Source of the DNA: Actinacidiphila epipremni
GTDB taxonomy: Bacteria > Actinomycetota > Actinomycetes > Streptomycetales > Streptomycetaceae
NCBI RefSeq assembly: GCF_012034175.1
Contig: NZ_JAATEJ010000022.1
Location: 101,959 to 165,958 of the forward strand
Reading direction: 5' to 3'
DNA length: 64,000 nt
In this document: piece by piece, positions 62,590 to 64,000 of the stretch
Layout: the number at the start of each line of letters is the position of its first letter
Numbering within the stretch: the stretch's first letter is position 1
Made by a program: the position numbers and the translations under genes
The notes under the pieces: model-generated
Seen by the model: the letters and a program-made list of their open reading frames with translations, nothing else
Database searches by the model: none
What the model was told of the DNA's origin: nothing

Positions 62590-63105
62590 GTTTCGAGTCT
62601 AGGGCAGGTTGGGCCGTCGTCCGAACGGGGGACGGTCCCGAAGTGCTGCCGATCAGCACTTCTATGCGCGTAGCGCCTTGGGAGGCACGGGGGTGTGACG
62701 TACCCCCCAAGGCGGGGCGGCCGGCCGGTCATGGGGTTCGCACCCGGCCGCCGACACTTCGCCCGCATCATAGGGCGCACGTGTTGCTCCGCGCGGGTGA
62801 TCCACATCGCCCGGCGGGGGCGGCCCCGCCGCCGGTTGGCCGGAAGTCGCCGCTCCGGAGCGGACGGGGAGCAGGGAAACGCCCGCCGGTACGGGGGTTC
62901 CGGCGGGCGCGTTCCCGGGCGGCACGGCGACCGGAGGATCGGCGCCGCCGGTCGGGTCCGCTGCGGAAAGCCTAGGCCGGGGCCCGGGCGCCGGCATATA
63001 CCGCCCGCGATTACCGGCGTAATTACGCCAAGATTGTCGGGGTACGCACCGGGGCGTTCCGGATGCCGCACCGCATGACGGACGCGCCATGAGGTGACGC
63101 GGCTG
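62590..63105. other. Intergenic region upstream of purF
   Basis: 516 bases with no supported gene. Besides the purF inverted repeat it holds a hairpin at 62881-62908 (GCCCGCCGG/CCGGCGGGC) and an AT-cored perfect palindrome GGCGTAATTACGCC at 63016-63029. Confidence 0.6.
62640..62662. promoter_or_regulatory. Inverted repeat upstream of purF
   Basis: GAAGTGCTG-N5-CAGCACTTC, a perfect 9-base inverted repeat 51 bases before the purF start. On the purF strand it is followed by a possible promoter (TTCGGA, 18 bases, TAGACT). Candidate operator or attenuator for purine control. Confidence 0.5.
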
Positions 63106-63909
63106 TCACCGCATGACCGGCAGATACGGCGTGAGGTCGGCGCGTTCGCCGCTCGCGGTGAGGGCGGCGGCGGACAGGGCATCGGACCAGGACGTACGGC
63201 CGGTGGCCAGCCGCAGCCACGTCACGGGGTCGGTCTCGACGACGTTCGGCGGGGTGCCGCGGGTGTGCCGCGGCCCCTGCACGCACTGCACCGCCGCGTA
63301 CGGCGGCACCCGCACCTCCACGGAATTCCCCGGCGCCTTCGCCGCGAGCCCGTCGGCCAGCACCCGCACGGCCGCGGCGAGCGCCTGCCGGTCCAGTACG
63401 GCCCCGGCGCCGGTCGCCCGCGCCAGGTCGTCGGTGTGCACGACCAGCTCCACGAGCCGGGTCACCGTGAAGTCCAGCGCCCGCATCCCCCCGGACAGCC
63501 CGGGCACCATCCGCCCCGGCCGCAACGCCTCGGCCCGCAGCCCCGGCAGCCGCTCCACCGCCGCCTCGACCGCACCGACCGGATCCCCCATCCCCGCAGC
63601 CGTCTCCCGGGTCCCGGCATCCAACTCCGCCGCAACCGCCCCCGTGGCCTGCGTCCACCCGTCCAGCCCAACCACCGGCCCCCCAGCCGCCGGCTCCGGC
63701 TGCGCGAGCACCGCCCCCAGCGCATCGATCTGCCGCACGACATGGGCGACCAGCATCCCCACATCCCACCCCCCCAGCCCGGACGGCAACCCGTACTCCC
63801 CCGCCCCCAGCCCCCGCACGGCGTCCCGCACATGCCCAGCCTGCGCAACGAGCGCCCCCCAGGTGCGCTCGGGTTCATAACTACGTGCACGACGACGAGC
63901 AGACGACAT
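63106..63909 (-). CDS. Maleylpyruvate isomerase-like (DinB_2/TIGR03083) protein with SCP2-type C-terminal domain
   Basis: 267 residues from the ATG of MSSARRRARS; an earlier GTG adds 11 residues. The N-terminal four-helix DinB-like domain includes GLPSGLGGWDVGMLVAHVVR and DFTVTRLVELVVHTDDLARA, whose His residues (in AHVV and VHTDD) are candidate metal ligands. Such proteins are often mycothiol-dependent transferases. The C-terminal ~90 residues (NSVEVRVPPYAAVQCVQ, DPVTWLRLATGRTSWSDAL) form a sterol-carrier-like domain. Substrate unknown. The order next to purF is conserved in Streptomyces as I recall. Confidence 0.87.
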   Translation of the reverse strand: MSSARRRARSYEPERTWGALVAQAGHVRDAVRGLGAGEYGLPSGLGGWDVGMLVAHVVRQIDALGAVLAQPEPAAGGPVVGLDGWTQATGAVAAELDAGTRETAAGMGDPVGAVEAAVERLPGLRAEALRPGRMVPGLSGGMRALDFTVTRLVELVVHTDDLARATGAGAVLDRQALAAAVRVLADGLAAKAPGNSVEVRVPPYAAVQCVQGPRHTRGTPPNVVETDPVTWLRLATGRTSWSDALSAAALTASGERADLTPYLPVMR

Positions 63910-64000
63910 ACGCCCGAGCGTAACCGCCAGCTCCGACACCACTCACCCGACAAGCGCACCCACCCACCCCCACCCCCAAGGGCAACGGTCGCGCGCCCCC

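Noticed and set aside
62662..63090. Frames on both strands between purF and the TIGR03083 gene
   Set aside because: They overlap each other, are Pro/Arg-rich and cross hairpins and a palindrome; no family resemblance.

Overview
The window is very GC-rich, high-G+C Gram-positive DNA and almost certainly comes from a Streptomyces or close relative (Streptomycetaceae). Three signs support this: extreme third-position GC; a 68-residue BldC that looks identical to the developmental regulator of S. coelicolor; and the order hrpA, bldC, hypothetical, vdh, DUF3073, purM, purF, TIGR03083, which matches the Streptomyces core chromosome as I remember it. All assignments come from reading the sequence; no database search was run.

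Region 1 (1-24.3 kb, all minus strand) is a Streptomyces-type contractile injection system (CIS): a phage-tail-like machine with no capsid, terminase or integrase genes. In transcription order it encodes a secreted beta-propeller/DUF11 protein, the DUF4255 cap-like protein, an AAA+ ATPase, a DUF4157 HEXXH protein, a 1224-residue candidate effector, sheath, inner tube, a 30-residue Gly/Phe peptide, a 175-residue and a 52-residue protein (tail-assembly-chaperone position), a 971-residue Pro/Ala-rich repeat protein (tape-measure position), a second tube-like protein, a LysM hub protein, the VgrG-like spike, PAAR tip, gp25, baseplate J, tail protein I, and a zinc-ribbon membrane protein cut by the window edge that resembles the CisA membrane anchor. 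Many genes overlap by 1-4 bases.

Region 2 (24.4-30.9 kb) holds a GH95 alpha-L-fucosidase, a Tat-exported metallophosphoesterase, a membrane protein with Ig-like domains, and a divergent LuxR-type regulator with a degenerate receiver.

Region 3 (31.0-43.5 kb) is a sugar locus: GH3, a CUT1 ABC importer (lipoprotein plus two permeases, no ATPase), a LacI regulator, GH31 and GH42. Together with the nearby GH95 this is the exo-enzyme set needed to strip fucose, galactose, xylose and glucose from imported xyloglucan oligosaccharides. Two near-identical palindromes in the GH3/importer intergenic region are the likely LacI operators.

Region 4 (43.6-51 kb) is mixed accessory DNA: a SnoaL-like protein, a probable non-autonomous mobile element, an unrecognised protein, a LuxR/GAF regulator carrying a TTA codon (bldA control), a DUF433/PIN-like toxin-antitoxin pair, an LLM flavin oxidoreductase, an XRE regulator and a secreted YbhB-like protein.

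Region 5 (51-64 kb) is conserved core: tRNA-Asp, tRNA-Phe, hrpA, a second tRNA-Asp followed by two broken tRNA-Asp 3' copies, bldC, a hypothetical gene, valine dehydrogenase, DUF3073, purM-purF and a TIGR03083 protein.
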